Assembly: GCA_002729885.1 (NCBI GenBank)
Contig: PBUB01000015.1
Span: 164,001 to 228,000 of the forward strand
Length of the DNA stretch: 64,000 nt
Source of the DNA: Spirochaetaceae bacterium
GTDB taxonomy: Bacteria > Spirochaetota > Leptospiria > Leptospirales > Leptonemataceae
Reading direction: 5' to 3'
In this document: one piece after another, positions 1-8,784 of the stretch
How positions within the stretch are numbered: the stretch's first letter is position 1
Layout of the letters: each line of letters opens with the position of its first letter
Made by a program: the position numbers and the translations under genes
The notes under the pieces: generated by a model
Databases searched by the model: none
Seen by the model: the letters and a program-made list of their open reading frames with translations, nothing else
What the model was told of the DNA's origin: nothing

Positions 1-131
1 TGAAGGAACTGGAACTGCTGGATCCCAAAGGTAGAACCTACCGTGATACAGCTGCCTATGGTCATTTTGGCCGAGAGGGCAAAACCTTTACCTGGGAGAA
101 AACAGACCGCGTGGATGCGCTGAAAGGCTGA
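1..131 (+). CDS. metK: S-adenosylmethionine synthetase, C-terminal end (partial)
   Basis: The frame read from base 3 is open at the left edge and ends at TGA 129-131. About 42 residues remain. They include the motif [10 protein letters not shown] followed by FTWEKTD, which is the characteristic C-terminus of methionine adenosyltransferase (ATP + methionine to S-adenosylmethionine, cytoplasmic tetramer). The rest of the gene lies before the window. A strong intrinsic terminator follows 37 bases after the stop, so this gene closes its transcript. The identification rests only on this short but very conserved tail. Confidence 0.85.
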   Translation, partial: KELELLDPKGRTYRDTAAYGHFGREGKTFTWEKTDRVDALKG

Positions 132-167
132 TCCTCCATCCGGGCCGACATCTCGGCCTATTCTCTG

Positions 168-208
168 AAGCGCTCCTGTCAAAACGGCAAGGAGCGCTTT
201 TTTGTTTT
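168..208 (+). terminator. Rho-independent terminator of metK
   Basis: A perfect 10-bp stem (AAGCGCTCCT at 168-177 and AGGAGCGCTT at 190-199) with a 12-base loop is followed by a T-rich run (TTTTGTTTT). It lies just after the metK stop and before the transketolase gene. Confidence 0.9.
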
Positions 209-288
209 GGACGCCAAAAGGCCTTCAAGAAGCTTAGCTAAAGAATCCCTCTTTCTGTGGGATCAGTTCAATCACAGGTATTCTAGAA

Positions 289-1224
289 TTGGAAAAGAAA
301 GCGACCAGAGATGGATATGGCCAGGCTCTCAAGGAGCTTGGTGAGCAAAGAGAGGATATAGTAGTTCTGGATGCGGACCTGTCCAGTTCCACCAAGACCG
401 GCGTTTTTGCCAAAGCCTTTCCAGACCGCTTCTACAATGTAGGTGTGGCCGAACAGAATCTGGTGGGTATGGCAGCAGGTTTCGCACTCAGCGGTCTGGT
501 GCCCTTCGCTTCCAGTTTTGCGATGTTTCTGGCCGGCCGTGCATGGGAAATCGTGCGCAACTCCGTAGCCTATCCTGGTCTGAATGTAAAGCTGGTGGCC
601 ACTCACTCCGGTATTACCGTCGGCGAAGACGGTGCCAGCCATCAGATTATCGAAGACATCGCATTGATGCGTTCCATTCCAGAAATGAACGTATTTGTAC
701 CTTCTGATTACAACGAAACCATGGCCATCATCAAGGCAGTGGCCGAGCTAAAAGGTCCCTGCTATGTTCGCTGTGGTCGAGCTTCAGTACCGGTGATTGA
801 GCGAAAGGACGACTATCAGTTCCACCCGGGCAAAGGTGAAGTACTGAGAGACGGAAAAGACATTACCATCGTTGCCTGTGGTGTGATGGTTGCAGAGGCT
901 CAGGAAGCTGCTTCACTTCTGGAAGAATCCGGCATAGATGCGGCCGTTATCAATATGGCTTCGGTCAAGCCTCTGGATGAAGAGCTGCTGGTTAAATATG
1001 CAAAAAAGACCGGACTTGTGATTACGGCAGAAGAACATAATATCCTGGGCGGACTGGGTTCTGCAGTAGCAGAATCGCTCTCCACTCAGCATCCTGTGCC
1101 CATCCATAGAATTGGAATGCCAGATAAATTTGGCCAGAGCGGGGAAGCAGGCAAGCTGATGGATCACTATGGCCTCCGCGCAAAAGATATTGCCTCTCAG
1201 GCCAGAAAATTACTGAACAAATAG
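289..1224 (+). CDS. Transketolase C-terminal subunit (split transketolase)
   Basis: This 311-residue protein matches the pyrimidine-binding plus C-terminal domains of transketolase. It has the segment [17 protein letters not shown] near residues 48-64, whose glutamate activates thiamine diphosphate in the family, and a C-terminal transketolase domain with [15 protein letters not shown]. In split transketolases a separate N-terminal subunit supplies the diphosphate-binding half, and the two halves usually sit side by side. Here metK and its terminator lie upstream and no N-terminal half is in the window. The start is TTG at 289, because no ATG or GTG in frame fits the conserved beginning. The enzyme family belongs to the pentose phosphate pathway; the partner subunit is inferred to be encoded elsewhere. 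Confidence 0.85.
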   Translation: MEKKATRDGYGQALKELGEQREDIVVLDADLSSSTKTGVFAKAFPDRFYNVGVAEQNLVGMAAGFALSGLVPFASSFAMFLAGRAWEIVRNSVAYPGLNVKLVATHSGITVGEDGASHQIIEDIALMRSIPEMNVFVPSDYNETMAIIKAVAELKGPCYVRCGRASVPVIERKDDYQFHPGKGEVLRDGKDITIVACGVMVAEAQEAASLLEESGIDAAVINMASVKPLDEELLVKYAKKTGLVITAEEHNILGGLGSAVAESLSTQHPVPIHRIGMPDKFGQSGEAGKLMDHYGLRAKDIASQARKLLNK

Positions 1225-1269
1225 AACTGCGATGGAGGGGATCAAGGCCTGAAAAAGCTTTCTTTCGTC

Positions 1270-1386
1270 AGGGCTGTAGATCATTAAGACTTCCGCGCAT
1301 CCCTGACCTGGAGAGAGCAGATCTACTTCGCTTCAGCGTTTTCAAAGTATCCTTGCACTGCTCAAGGCAGATCTACTTCAGCCCTG
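1270..1386. repeat. Imperfect inverted repeat with internal direct repeat
   Basis: The 184-base gap between two convergent genes contains CAGGGCTGTAGAT near 1270-1282 and its imperfect inverse ATCTACTTCAGCCCTG at 1371-1386. The 13-mer GCAGATCTACTTC also occurs twice directly, at 1317-1329 and 1367-1379. It could be a small decayed element or a structured 3' region. No poly-T terminator is evident. Confidence 0.4.
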
Positions 1387-1408
1387 TATAATTCCTTTAG
1401 CGCGGGTA

Positions 1409-3247
1409 TCACTCGTTTACTACGAAATTGTCATCTTCCAGACGAAACTCCATACGATCGTTGCGGTAGTTTTCGAATGTTCCTCTGGACTCGTAGATAG
1501 CTTCCGTTTCGCCTGCTCCCATGTAGGTCATACGATCCAGCGGCCAGTAGGTTCCCTGGAATTTCTGAAAGATTGTGTAGGCCATCTCTTCGGTGCGTTC
1601 CAGATTCTCCTCTTCCCTTCCCGCGATGGCACTGTGGCATTCCACTCGGAGAAAGTATCTCTGGTGACGATTGATTCTGGATAGAATTGCATCCACCACC
1701 TCTTCGCCTTCGGAGTTAATCACGCCTTCTTTGTCGAAATAGTTCTTGTTGGGAAAACGGGCCACCAGCTCCACTCCGCCTTCCTTGATGGGTCTGAGAA
1801 CAACTCCAGTGGTAAGAACGCTTGCTTCGTAGTTTCGGATAACACCGGCCTCATTGCGAATGCTCAACACCGGAACAATGCTTTCGTAGGACTCCAGCTC
1901 CCGACCTTCATAACCGACTCCGTCCCAGAGAATCTTCGCAGGGATCATCCCCTTTCCCTCAAAGGCCATGAACACTTCCTTCAATTCTGGATGCGCATCC
2001 GAAATGATTACCAGAGACAGCGTCCAGTCCTGGATAGGTACAGGGCCGGACACAGAGGTTTCCAGGGTTACCTCGTCGTTCTGGAAGTCTCCATCCGGAG
2101 TAAAGGTGCTGCTGGAAAGCGAAAGAGAAGGACGGGTTCCGGATTGATCCAGATAGAAAACGAACTCCGGTGTGATGACCCGTCGACCGCCCCGATCCAT
2201 CACTACTCGGGCGCGATAATATCCTTCCGACTCATCCCGGCCTGCCCTCCAGGTAAAGCCAGCAGGGATTCTCCCGCCGCCTCCTTCGCGAAATACTACA
2301 TCTCCGCCAGAATCCAGAATCTGGAATTCGTATCCGCTCACAGAAAGGCCGCCGCTTACAGCCACTGTTTCCAGGCTGAGATTGGGTCCCTGAGGAGAAT
2401 AATAGCGGTTTCCCCTCAATACTATGTCCGGCGATCCAGCAGTGACGTAAATACCATGTTCCTCGGCCCGGACTACGTTACCTGCTCCATCCCGTACCAC
2501 CAGTCGATATCCATAGTTCCCGGGATCCACCGGTGATCCACCGGGCTCCCTGCCGTTCCAGGAAATGGACGTGGGCAATCGATCCTGCCACTGTCTTTTC
2601 TCAATCACATCTCCGTCAGAATCCAGAATCTCGCCTACGAATGTATAACCGGCGCCGGCTGGAGAACGCTGAATAATAGTAATCTCCCCCCGGGGCTGCA
2701 GAACCGATCCATCTGGAGCAAAGGGACGCACCAGCACCGGAGCTGTGGCCGCCAGAGTAACCCTTGGCTTTCGGGTATCCACGCGTACCCGAAAATCTTC
2801 ATTTACATAACCGCCGGATTTGAACTCGCCCTGTAGAGATAGACGATAGGTACCATCCCTTACAGGCTTTCCATCCCGGCCTCTTCCGTTCCAGTAGATC
2901 CGGGAAGGAAGAATGGGAGGCTGGACATCATATTTCCCGGGCAGAAAAAGATTCCCTACTCCGCGATCGGGCCGGATCTTTCTTCGATCGGCATTGATCT
3001 GTCTGATTATGGTGCCATCCGAATCCCGGATGGTGAGCACCCAGTCGCTGGTGTACAGGGGAGATTCGCTGGAGCGAACATTTATCCATACATTGTCTTG
3101 AAAACCATCGCCATCTGGAGAGAATTCTCCGTAACTGATAGTAACATTCACCCTCGGTGCCGCTGGCAGGGCGGTTACGGCCAGTAGGATCAACCCCAGG
3201 GCCCGGCCCTTCATGGATTTGAAACCGGATGACTCTGTACTACTCAT
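1409..3247 (-). CDS. Secreted Ig-like (FlgD-type) repeat protein with OmpA-like C-terminus
   Basis: From ATG 3247 the product has 612 residues; the frame stays open to 3334, but that would overlap the mnmA start on the other strand. The sequence from MKGRALGLILLAV to PAAP is a Sec signal peptide. The body has several Ig-like units of the FlgD type, recognisable by SPDGDGFQDN near the start, repeated W.GR..G.P...G.Y motifs, and a second FTPDGDFQNDEV unit further on. The last 120 residues (FDKEGVINSEGEEVVDAIL, then NLERTEEM and YMGAGETEAIYESRG) resemble a diverged OmpA/MotB peptidoglycan-binding domain. An envelope structural role is inferred. The gene is divergent from mnmA. Confidence 0.65.
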   Translation of the reverse strand: MSSTESSGFKSMKGRALGLILLAVTALPAAPRVNVTISYGEFSPDGDGFQDNVWINVRSSESPLYTSDWVLTIRDSDGTIIRQINADRRKIRPDRGVGNLFLPGKYDVQPPILPSRIYWNGRGRDGKPVRDGTYRLSLQGEFKSGGYVNEDFRVRVDTRKPRVTLAATAPVLVRPFAPDGSVLQPRGEITIIQRSPAGAGYTFVGEILDSDGDVIEKRQWQDRLPTSISWNGREPGGSPVDPGNYGYRLVVRDGAGNVVRAEEHGIYVTAGSPDIVLRGNRYYSPQGPNLSLETVAVSGGLSVSGYEFQILDSGGDVVFREGGGGRIPAGFTWRAGRDESEGYYRARVVMDRGGRRVITPEFVFYLDQSGTRPSLSLSSSTFTPDGDFQNDEVTLETSVSGPVPIQDWTLSLVIISDAHPELKEVFMAFEGKGMIPAKILWDGVGYEGRELESYESIVPVLSIRNEAGVIRNYEASVLTTGVVLRPIKEGGVELVARFPNKNYFDKEGVINSEGEEVVDAILSRINRHQRYFLRVECHSAIAGREEENLERTEEMAYTIFQKFQGTYWPLDRMTYMGAGETEAIYESRGTFENYRNDRMEFRLEDDNFVVNE

Positions 3248-3315
3248 AATAATGCTGTCCCTGCGCTCAAGATTGGGCGGCCATAGATACTGTAAAGCGA
3301 TTGTGACATTGTGAC

Positions 3316-4602
3316 ATGGAAGCAACCAGGCCATTCATACATCCAGAAATAAGACTCAAGCAGAACTCGGAATCTGTATCTCCAGGCCACCGAACCGCTA
3401 ACGGGGCAGACACTGAGCAGACGTCGGTTCTAAATCCTGGCACCGGATCCCTGCCCTCCATCGATGAGAAGGTGGTGGTGGCTATGTCTGGCGGTGTAGA
3501 TAGCGCTGTGTCTGCCCTGGCTCTCATGCAGGACGGCTACCAGGTAACCGGAGTCAACCTCAGAGTCTGGGAATACGAGGAAAGCTGCGATCCCAGGAAG
3601 AAATCCTGTTGCAGTCCGGAAGACATTCGCGATGCGCGTGATGTTGGTCTGCAGCTGGAGATGCCCTTCTATGTAATTCGTATGGAAGAAGTGTTTCAGG
3701 AAAAAGTTATGGATCGTTTCGTGTCCGATTATGCATCCGGACGCACTCCCAATCCATGCGTGGAATGTAATACGTTTGTGAAATTTGGATCTCTTTTCGA
3801 ACAGGCCAGAGCTCTGGGTATTGACTGGATTGCCACAGGACACTATGCCAGAACCTTTCGCACCTCGGAAGGACGATGGGCCATACGAGAAGGGGTTGAT
3901 GAAAAGAAAAACCAGGCCTATTATCTTTATGGTCTGGATCAGGCGGCCATCGAACATACCATATTTCCCCTGGGAGACAGAAGAAAGCCAGAGGTGCGCG
4001 AATTTGCCAGCGCTGCAGGACTATCCATCGCGGAAAAAGAAGAGTCCCAGGAAATATGCTTTGTACCCGATAATGATTACAGGAATTATCTGCGCAAGCG
4101 GGGGCTGGAGTTTCAGCCCGGGTATTTCAAAGATACTGCAGGTAGAATCCTGGGTAAGCATAAAGGAAAGGAAAACTTCACTGTAGGTCAGAGAAGGGGG
4201 CTGGGCATTTCCTGGAGCGAGCCTCTGTATGTGATTTCCATTGAAGAGAACGGCGATGTAATCCTGGGTCCTGTGCAGGAAACCAGAAGCCAGCAATTTA
4301 TCGTAGAGCAATTGAACTTCCAGGGCTTGCACCCGGAGCGATTCTTTAAAGATTACCACAGAAACGATCTGAATGTCAGGGTGCAGGTAAGATACAGATC
4401 ATCACCGGTAAGAGCAAAGATGCGCTACCTGGGTTACGTCGATGCACTGGCTTCGAACGGTCAGCCAGTAGGTCATCGTGCCGCCGTTGAATGCCTGGAG
4501 GATGTATTCAGCATTACTCCAGGACAGAGCGCTGTTTTCTATCCTTCCCGGGACGCTGCCATATCTGACATCGTTCTGGCCGGTGGAATTATAGCCAGGT
4601 AG
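3316..4602 (+). CDS. mnmA: tRNA-specific 2-thiouridylase MnmA
   Basis: MnmA makes the 2-thio group of s2U34 in the wobble position of Lys, Glu and Gln tRNAs, using ATP and a persulfide. The PP-loop SGGVDS is at residues 58-63, the catalytic cysteine lies in NPCVECN (about 148), and the second active cysteine is in EICFVPDNDY. GHYAR and the C-terminal beta-barrel domain are present. The protein is 428 residues, about 50 longer than usual, because some 50 residues precede the first strand (KVVVAMSGG). No ATG, GTG or TTG lies closer in frame, so the extension may be real. It is transcribed divergently from the Ig/OmpA-like gene. Confidence 0.95.
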   Translation: MEATRPFIHPEIRLKQNSESVSPGHRTANGADTEQTSVLNPGTGSLPSIDEKVVVAMSGGVDSAVSALALMQDGYQVTGVNLRVWEYEESCDPRKKSCCSPEDIRDARDVGLQLEMPFYVIRMEEVFQEKVMDRFVSDYASGRTPNPCVECNTFVKFGSLFEQARALGIDWIATGHYARTFRTSEGRWAIREGVDEKKNQAYYLYGLDQAAIEHTIFPLGDRRKPEVREFASAAGLSIAEKEESQEICFVPDNDYRNYLRKRGLEFQPGYFKDTAGRILGKHKGKENFTVGQRRGLGISWSEPLYVISIEENGDVILGPVQETRSQQFIVEQLNFQGLHPERFFKDYHRNDLNVRVQVRYRSSPVRAKMRYLGYVDALASNGQPVGHRAAVECLEDVFSITPGQSAVFYPSRDAAISDIVLAGGIIAR

Positions 4603-4697
4603 ATTGCATCAGAGAAATATTCGGACTACCGGATTTTCCGGTGGAGTGCTGCGTTGCCGAAGAAGAGATTCTCGGCCAGGGAACTGGCCTTCGGACA

Positions 4698-5432
4698 TCA
4701 ATCCATAGACTCGCTCTTTTTTTCCAGCTCAGCCTTCATGAGGCGGGCAATCTCTCGATCCATCTCTGACCCACTTTCCAGTCGTGCTATCACTTTCTTC
4801 TGTCGCTGGACAGAATGATTCTGACTGAGCTTCGCTTTTCCTTCCAGTGACTGAACATTCAGGCGAAAGCATCGAACCCCATCCAGCATTCGATTCATAT
4901 ACGTATTGCTCCAATCGATGGACCAGGGGGAAGAACCTTGCTCAAATTCAGATACGGTAGAATCCATCAATCGCTGCATCATATCATGGTCATTAATTCT
5001 CTCAAGTTCTCCACGAACGTGAATGGCAATGTAGTTCCAGGTAGGAACCGCATTGCTCTCCTCATACCAGGACGGAGAAATATAAGCATGGGGGCCCTGG
5101 AAAATGGCCATCGCCGGCCCAGGTTGAGGATTCGGATTCGCCGCCGCCACATGAAACAATAGTTGTATTTGCTTTTCATCTGTGTGATCGGATTCGGAAG
5201 GTTTACCGTTTTCCGTCGCTTTTTCCGTCGCTTGTGCGGGTTGAAAGGAACGGAAATCGTGGTTAGTGGGTTCTGACATCCCGGGTCCGGCCGATTCCGA
5301 AACGATAAAGGGAATATGGGTTATCTCCGGCTTTTCTCCCAGAGGTGATATCAGCATTCCAAAGCTATTCTGTCGAATAAAGTCAAGAATGGCGGATTGA
5401 CTTTGAATCTTGAAATAGGGAGGGGTATACAT
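4698..5432 (-). CDS. PaiB-like FMN-binding transcriptional regulator
   Basis: This 244-residue protein has the hallmarks of the PaiB/FMN-binding split-barrel family: an N-terminal YTPPYFKIQ, GMLISPLGE.PEITHIPF, the HVAAANPNPQ...IFQGPHAYISPSWYE block, AVPTWNYIAIHVRG, and KLSQNH near the C-terminus. In Bacillus, PaiB is a negative regulator of sporulation and protease genes, and other members are uncharacterised flavin-binding proteins. A roughly 35-residue low-complexity insertion (about 47-85, rich in Ser, Pro, Thr and Glu) interrupts the barrel, which makes it longer than the usual ~205 residues. It lies 54 bases downstream of the family B polymerase on the same strand and could be in its transcript. 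Function here is inferred from the family only. Confidence 0.8.
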   Translation of the reverse strand: MYTPPYFKIQSQSAILDFIRQNSFGMLISPLGEKPEITHIPFIVSESAGPGMSEPTNHDFRSFQPAQATEKATENGKPSESDHTDEKQIQLLFHVAAANPNPQPGPAMAIFQGPHAYISPSWYEESNAVPTWNYIAIHVRGELERINDHDMMQRLMDSTVSEFEQGSSPWSIDWSNTYMNRMLDGVRCFRLNVQSLEGKAKLSQNHSVQRQKKVIARLESGSEMDREIARLMKAELEKKSESMD

Positions 5433-5486
5433 AGGTCAGAAATTTCGGTTCGCTGCAGAGCATCAATCCAATCGAAAGCAACCAGG

Positions 5487-8339
5487 CTAACAGCCCGGCA
5501 AATCAGGCTGCTGCAAATCCTTTCTTTGAAAATAGCCAGAAGGAGCTGCATATTCCCAGACCTCCTGAAAGGCATCGTAGAGTAGCTGGCTATAATAGGA
5601 AATACTGTACGGAGGCTGCTTCGAAGGTTGCCTGCCAAATCGTTGAAAAGCCATCTCCTCCGACATGTATTTGGAAGCTCCGGGCTCCGCCTTTTCCAGA
5701 ACGATGTACTTTACCTTTTCTCCAGCCTGGATCTGTATTCCATAGGGCTCCAGTTCTCTCAAAGCCGCAGGAGCCGGTCCATCCACTGCATAGTCCTCCA
5801 GACCTTTACTGACGGTTCTGCGAAGCAATAAATCTGTCCAGGGGATGCCTCTTTCCGTTAGCTTTCTCTTGAACTCGTAGAACATGGATTCCATTTCTGA
5901 ATGTATGGCCCTGAGCTCCCGGGCATTTTTACACATAGCCATACGTTCCAGAAAGCTATCCTGCACATGTTTGATCCATGCCGGCCGATCCTTTCGCCGC
6001 ACTGAAATCCCACGAATTCGCAGTGTTCCATCCCGGAATCGTCCGAAATAGCGATTCACCACAGACACCCCGGGTTTGGAGCGGGAAGGTAAAAAGATCA
6101 CCCAGTCATAGATTCCTTCCACGCTCATCTCGATTCCTGTGGCTTCGCCGATTCGCTTACACATAGTTTCCAGACGATGCATTTCCTTCTCATGGGAAGA
6201 TTGGTTCAGATTAACACTGCTGACCTGCTCGCATTTTAAGGACTCCTCTAAATGTGCAGCCGGTTGCGGCTTTGTGAACTCTTCTGCCGGCGTACTCTGC
6301 TCGGACTTCGTGAACTCTACGGCCCGCTCGCTCTGCTCGGAATCCGTGGATTGTGTTTCCAGGGCAGACTCCTCTCTGTGCAGGGATTGTTGAGTCTTTT
6401 GAAAATCTCGATCTTGATCGGGGGAGCCAGTTTGCGGTAATTGAAGAAAAAGACAATCTGTGATGCCATGAATCACCCTGTAATCCAGGTCTTCTGCGAT
6501 TTCCTTGGCAGTAAGGATCTTATCCCGGCCAAATGCAGTCACCGCCTCATGACTTTCAATCTTTCCGAATTTCGCATTCCGGTACCCCAGATAACCAAAG
6601 GAAGTGACCAGCATCCATTTGAGACTGGACTGCCTATGATCATACATCTCCAGCTCCGTCTCAAGACTCTGCTGTGTACGATCTTTTGAGGACTGTTCGA
6701 AGGTCGATTCTCCCTGGGAATGCTGGCTTCGAGGTTCCGACCCGGGTTCACGATTCTTCAGTTGCTCTACCGAGTTTTCGACCTTCCGCTCCAAAGAAAC
6801 AGATCCCAATTCCAATGGATTCTGCCGCTCTTTGCTTTTTTGCAGCTCTCGCTTTAACTCCTTAATTCTATCTTTGTAATATTTACGCCTTTTCAGGATG
6901 TGAGCCAGCGCATCGGAAACGATCCCTCGTCTTCGCCTGCATATACGAAAATGAATCTCGGGAACATGCTCGGTCTCTTCATCGCTGCAGCAGATGCAGT
7001 TGATGGTTTCGGGAGACACGTTATGGATGCTCATAATGGAAGGATACATTTGCGAAAAATCAATCTGAGCTACATCCTCCAGAATTCCGCCGGCTCTGGG
7101 CACAAAAACCAGGCCTCCCTTGTCTGCCTCCAGCAGATCCATAACAGACCTGGGTTCTTCCAGGGCACTTTTTTGCCAGGGTACAAGATAGTTCTTTCGC
7201 AGGGCCACTTCGCATTCTATGGCAGTCAACGCAGCACCTGTAGATGATCGGGACAGTCTCTGTATGGGAATTCGGCTCATCCGCGAAAGCTCCACGATAC
7301 CCATCAACTGGGCTTCTTTGTAAACAAATGAGTTGGCACTATCGATATGCCAGCGACCAAACAGAGGATAGGATGGTGCCCTAAAGATCCAGTTTCCGTA
7401 GGTATTATAGCTTGTACCTTCTGTGATGATCTTACGACTGGAGCCCGGAGCCACATCCCGATCCATAAGCGAAGGAATTTGATATTTCTGATACGCTTGA
7501 AAAAGCACCGGAAACAGAACCTGGTCTCCGTAAGCAGATAGGATAATATCCGGATCCATTTCCTGGAGAAAATCGTTCAGAGTCTGCAGATCCCCTTCAC
7601 CAGGATTTACAGGCAGGTCCAATCGTTTACCCTGACATTCCAGCTGGATCCTCTGGTCAGGAGCGGAAAAGCGCCTGGAAGATCCAGACAGCACCTGCTG
7701 ATACAGCAATCGATGTCCGTAATTCAGCTGAAGCTTGAGTATGCGAACGGGCGGTAGATTAAAATCCAGATCAAAAATATCATCCCGGGCCTGAGCCCAT
7801 TCCAGATTATAGACAATGGGTTCTCTGTAAGAGTTTTGCCTCAGAGAGTTTTGATTTTTTCCCTGAAATTCCAGGGAGGGATGACTCAAACATGCCTTGA
7901 GGCGACAGAGAGGAAAAATCCCTTTCTGTTGCATGTACCCGGTAGGTACCTCGAAATCGGTATGGTACAGATCCATACGACCATACATCGCATACAGCCT
8001 GTTTCGAATTTTGCGAAGCAAAGAAGGACGGCTTATGCGAAGAGCAAGAACATCCACTTCCCGGTTTTCATAGAATAGCGTTCGTCTTTCATAATGTGGA
8101 TCTGTATGCAAGCCATGCATCTCATGGAGTCGATGTACCAGCTTCTGAAGAGTTTTCTCCGGGGCCCGGGCATAGATTACAGGATAGAAATGATCCCTGC
8201 AGAGGAAGAAATGCCCATTTTCGTCTATTATACAGAGATAGATCTGATCTTCCAGATGATAGATATCAAATAACCAGCCAGATACAACAATTCGTCCATG
8301 TCTTCTGACAAGAGAACCCCTGGCTGTGGAAATCTGCAT
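5487..8339 (-). CDS. Divergent family B DNA polymerase (PolB2-like)
   Basis: The order of blocks over 950 residues is that of a family B DNA polymerase. Motif A is DFSQMYPSI at 427-435. Motif B is LKWMLVTSFGYLGYRN at about 573-588, with the usual Asn-Ser replaced by Val-Thr. Motif C is HGITDCLFL near 624-632, where the first aspartate of DTDS is Ile and the second is kept. RLSRSSTGAA (361-370) and the NRYFG...IRGISVRRKDRPAW thumb region are typical. The exonuclease domain has lost its acidic residues: Exo I reads KLQLNY instead of DIE. Two low-complexity Ser/Glu/Gln insertions are present (about 500-565 and 640-715). These changes recall archaeal PolB2 (Sulfolobus Dpo2), implicated in damage tolerance. 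A low-fidelity or translesion role is inferred. It follows the RecA-like and coiled-coil genes. Confidence 0.85.
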   Translation of the reverse strand: MQISTARGSLVRRHGRIVVSGWLFDIYHLEDQIYLCIIDENGHFFLCRDHFYPVIYARAPEKTLQKLVHRLHEMHGLHTDPHYERRTLFYENREVDVLALRISRPSLLRKIRNRLYAMYGRMDLYHTDFEVPTGYMQQKGIFPLCRLKACLSHPSLEFQGKNQNSLRQNSYREPIVYNLEWAQARDDIFDLDFNLPPVRILKLQLNYGHRLLYQQVLSGSSRRFSAPDQRIQLECQGKRLDLPVNPGEGDLQTLNDFLQEMDPDIILSAYGDQVLFPVLFQAYQKYQIPSLMDRDVAPGSSRKIITEGTSYNTYGNWIFRAPSYPLFGRWHIDSANSFVYKEAQLMGIVELSRMSRIPIQRLSRSSTGAALTAIECEVALRKNYLVPWQKSALEEPRSVMDLLEADKGGLVFVPRAGGILEDVAQIDFSQMYPSIMSIHNVSPETINCICCSDEETEHVPEIHFRICRRRRGIVSDALAHILKRRKYYKDRIKELKRELQKSKERQNPLELGSVSLERKVENSVEQLKNREPGSEPRSQHSQGESTFEQSSKDRTQQSLETELEMYDHRQSSLKWMLVTSFGYLGYRNAKFGKIESHEAVTAFGRDKILTAKEIAEDLDYRVIHGITDCLFLQLPQTGSPDQDRDFQKTQQSLHREESALETQSTDSEQSERAVEFTKSEQSTPAEEFTKPQPAAHLEESLKCEQVSSVNLNQSSHEKEMHRLETMCKRIGEATGIEMSVEGIYDWVIFLPSRSKPGVSVVNRYFGRFRDGTLRIRGISVRRKDRPAWIKHVQDSFLERMAMCKNARELRAIHSEMESMFYEFKRKLTERGIPWTDLLLRRTVSKGLEDYAVDGPAPAALRELEPYGIQIQAGEKVKYIVLEKAEPGASKYMSEEMAFQRFGRQPSKQPPYSISYYSQLLYDAFQEVWEYAAPSGYFQRKDLQQPDLPGC

Positions 8340-8447
8340 ATTCAGTTCTCAAAAACTCTAACTTTCGGTGGCAACCATGCATCGGAAAGCGAATGAGCTG
8401 CGAGCAACATCCAGAGAATGATCATGGAAGCCTGAAGAGATGCATCC

Positions 8448-8461
8448 TGCATAATTATGCA
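8448..8461. promoter_or_regulatory. Perfect 14-bp palindrome upstream of the polymerase gene
   Basis: TGCATAATTATGCA is a perfect palindrome that covers the stop codon of the small coiled-coil gene and opens the 115-base gap before the polymerase start. It could be an operator for separate expression of the polymerase or a chance palindrome; no protein is known to me for it. Confidence 0.3.
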
Positions 8462-8766
8462 GTGGATGGATTCGTGGAGTTCGGCAACGCCGTCCGTTCC
8501 TTCTTTTCCAGTTCCTTTTCCAGATGCTCCACTCTTCTGTTCAGGGATCCAATTTCTTTGTGCATTTCTATCATCATGCACATGGCCATGGAATCAAATG
8601 GATTGGGCTGAGCTGCCATCACTCCCACCTGCAACTGAGATCGAGCCGCGATCATTAACTCATCAAACGATCTTCTATCTTCTTTTCTAAGTGCCTTGCG
8701 AAACTTGCTGAAGCGTTCATAGACGTTATCTACAAGGTTGGAATACGGTTGTAATGTTCGTCCCAT
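8455..8766 (-). CDS. Small coiled-coil protein of unknown function
   Basis: This 103-residue product is highly charged. The first half is helical in character (YERFSKFRKALRKEDRRSFDELMIAARSQLQ) and the second half (MIEMHKEIGSLNRRVEHLEKELEKKE) has a clear heptad pattern that should form a coiled coil. I do not recognise the family. It starts 18 bases after the RecA-like gene and precedes the polymerase, so all three probably share a transcript. An adaptor between the two larger proteins is a reasonable guess, but nothing in the sequence proves it. Confidence 0.65.
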   Translation of the reverse strand: MGRTLQPYSNLVDNVYERFSKFRKALRKEDRRSFDELMIAARSQLQVGVMAAQPNPFDSMAMCMMIEMHKEIGSLNRRVEHLEKELEKKERTALPNSTNPSTA

Positions 8767-8784
8767 AAAGTCTTTGCCTGAATT

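Noticed and set aside
4628..4642. ACCGGA-TTT-TCCGGT hairpin between mnmA and the PaiB-like gene
   Set aside because: Short, without a T-run on either strand; not strong enough to call a terminator.
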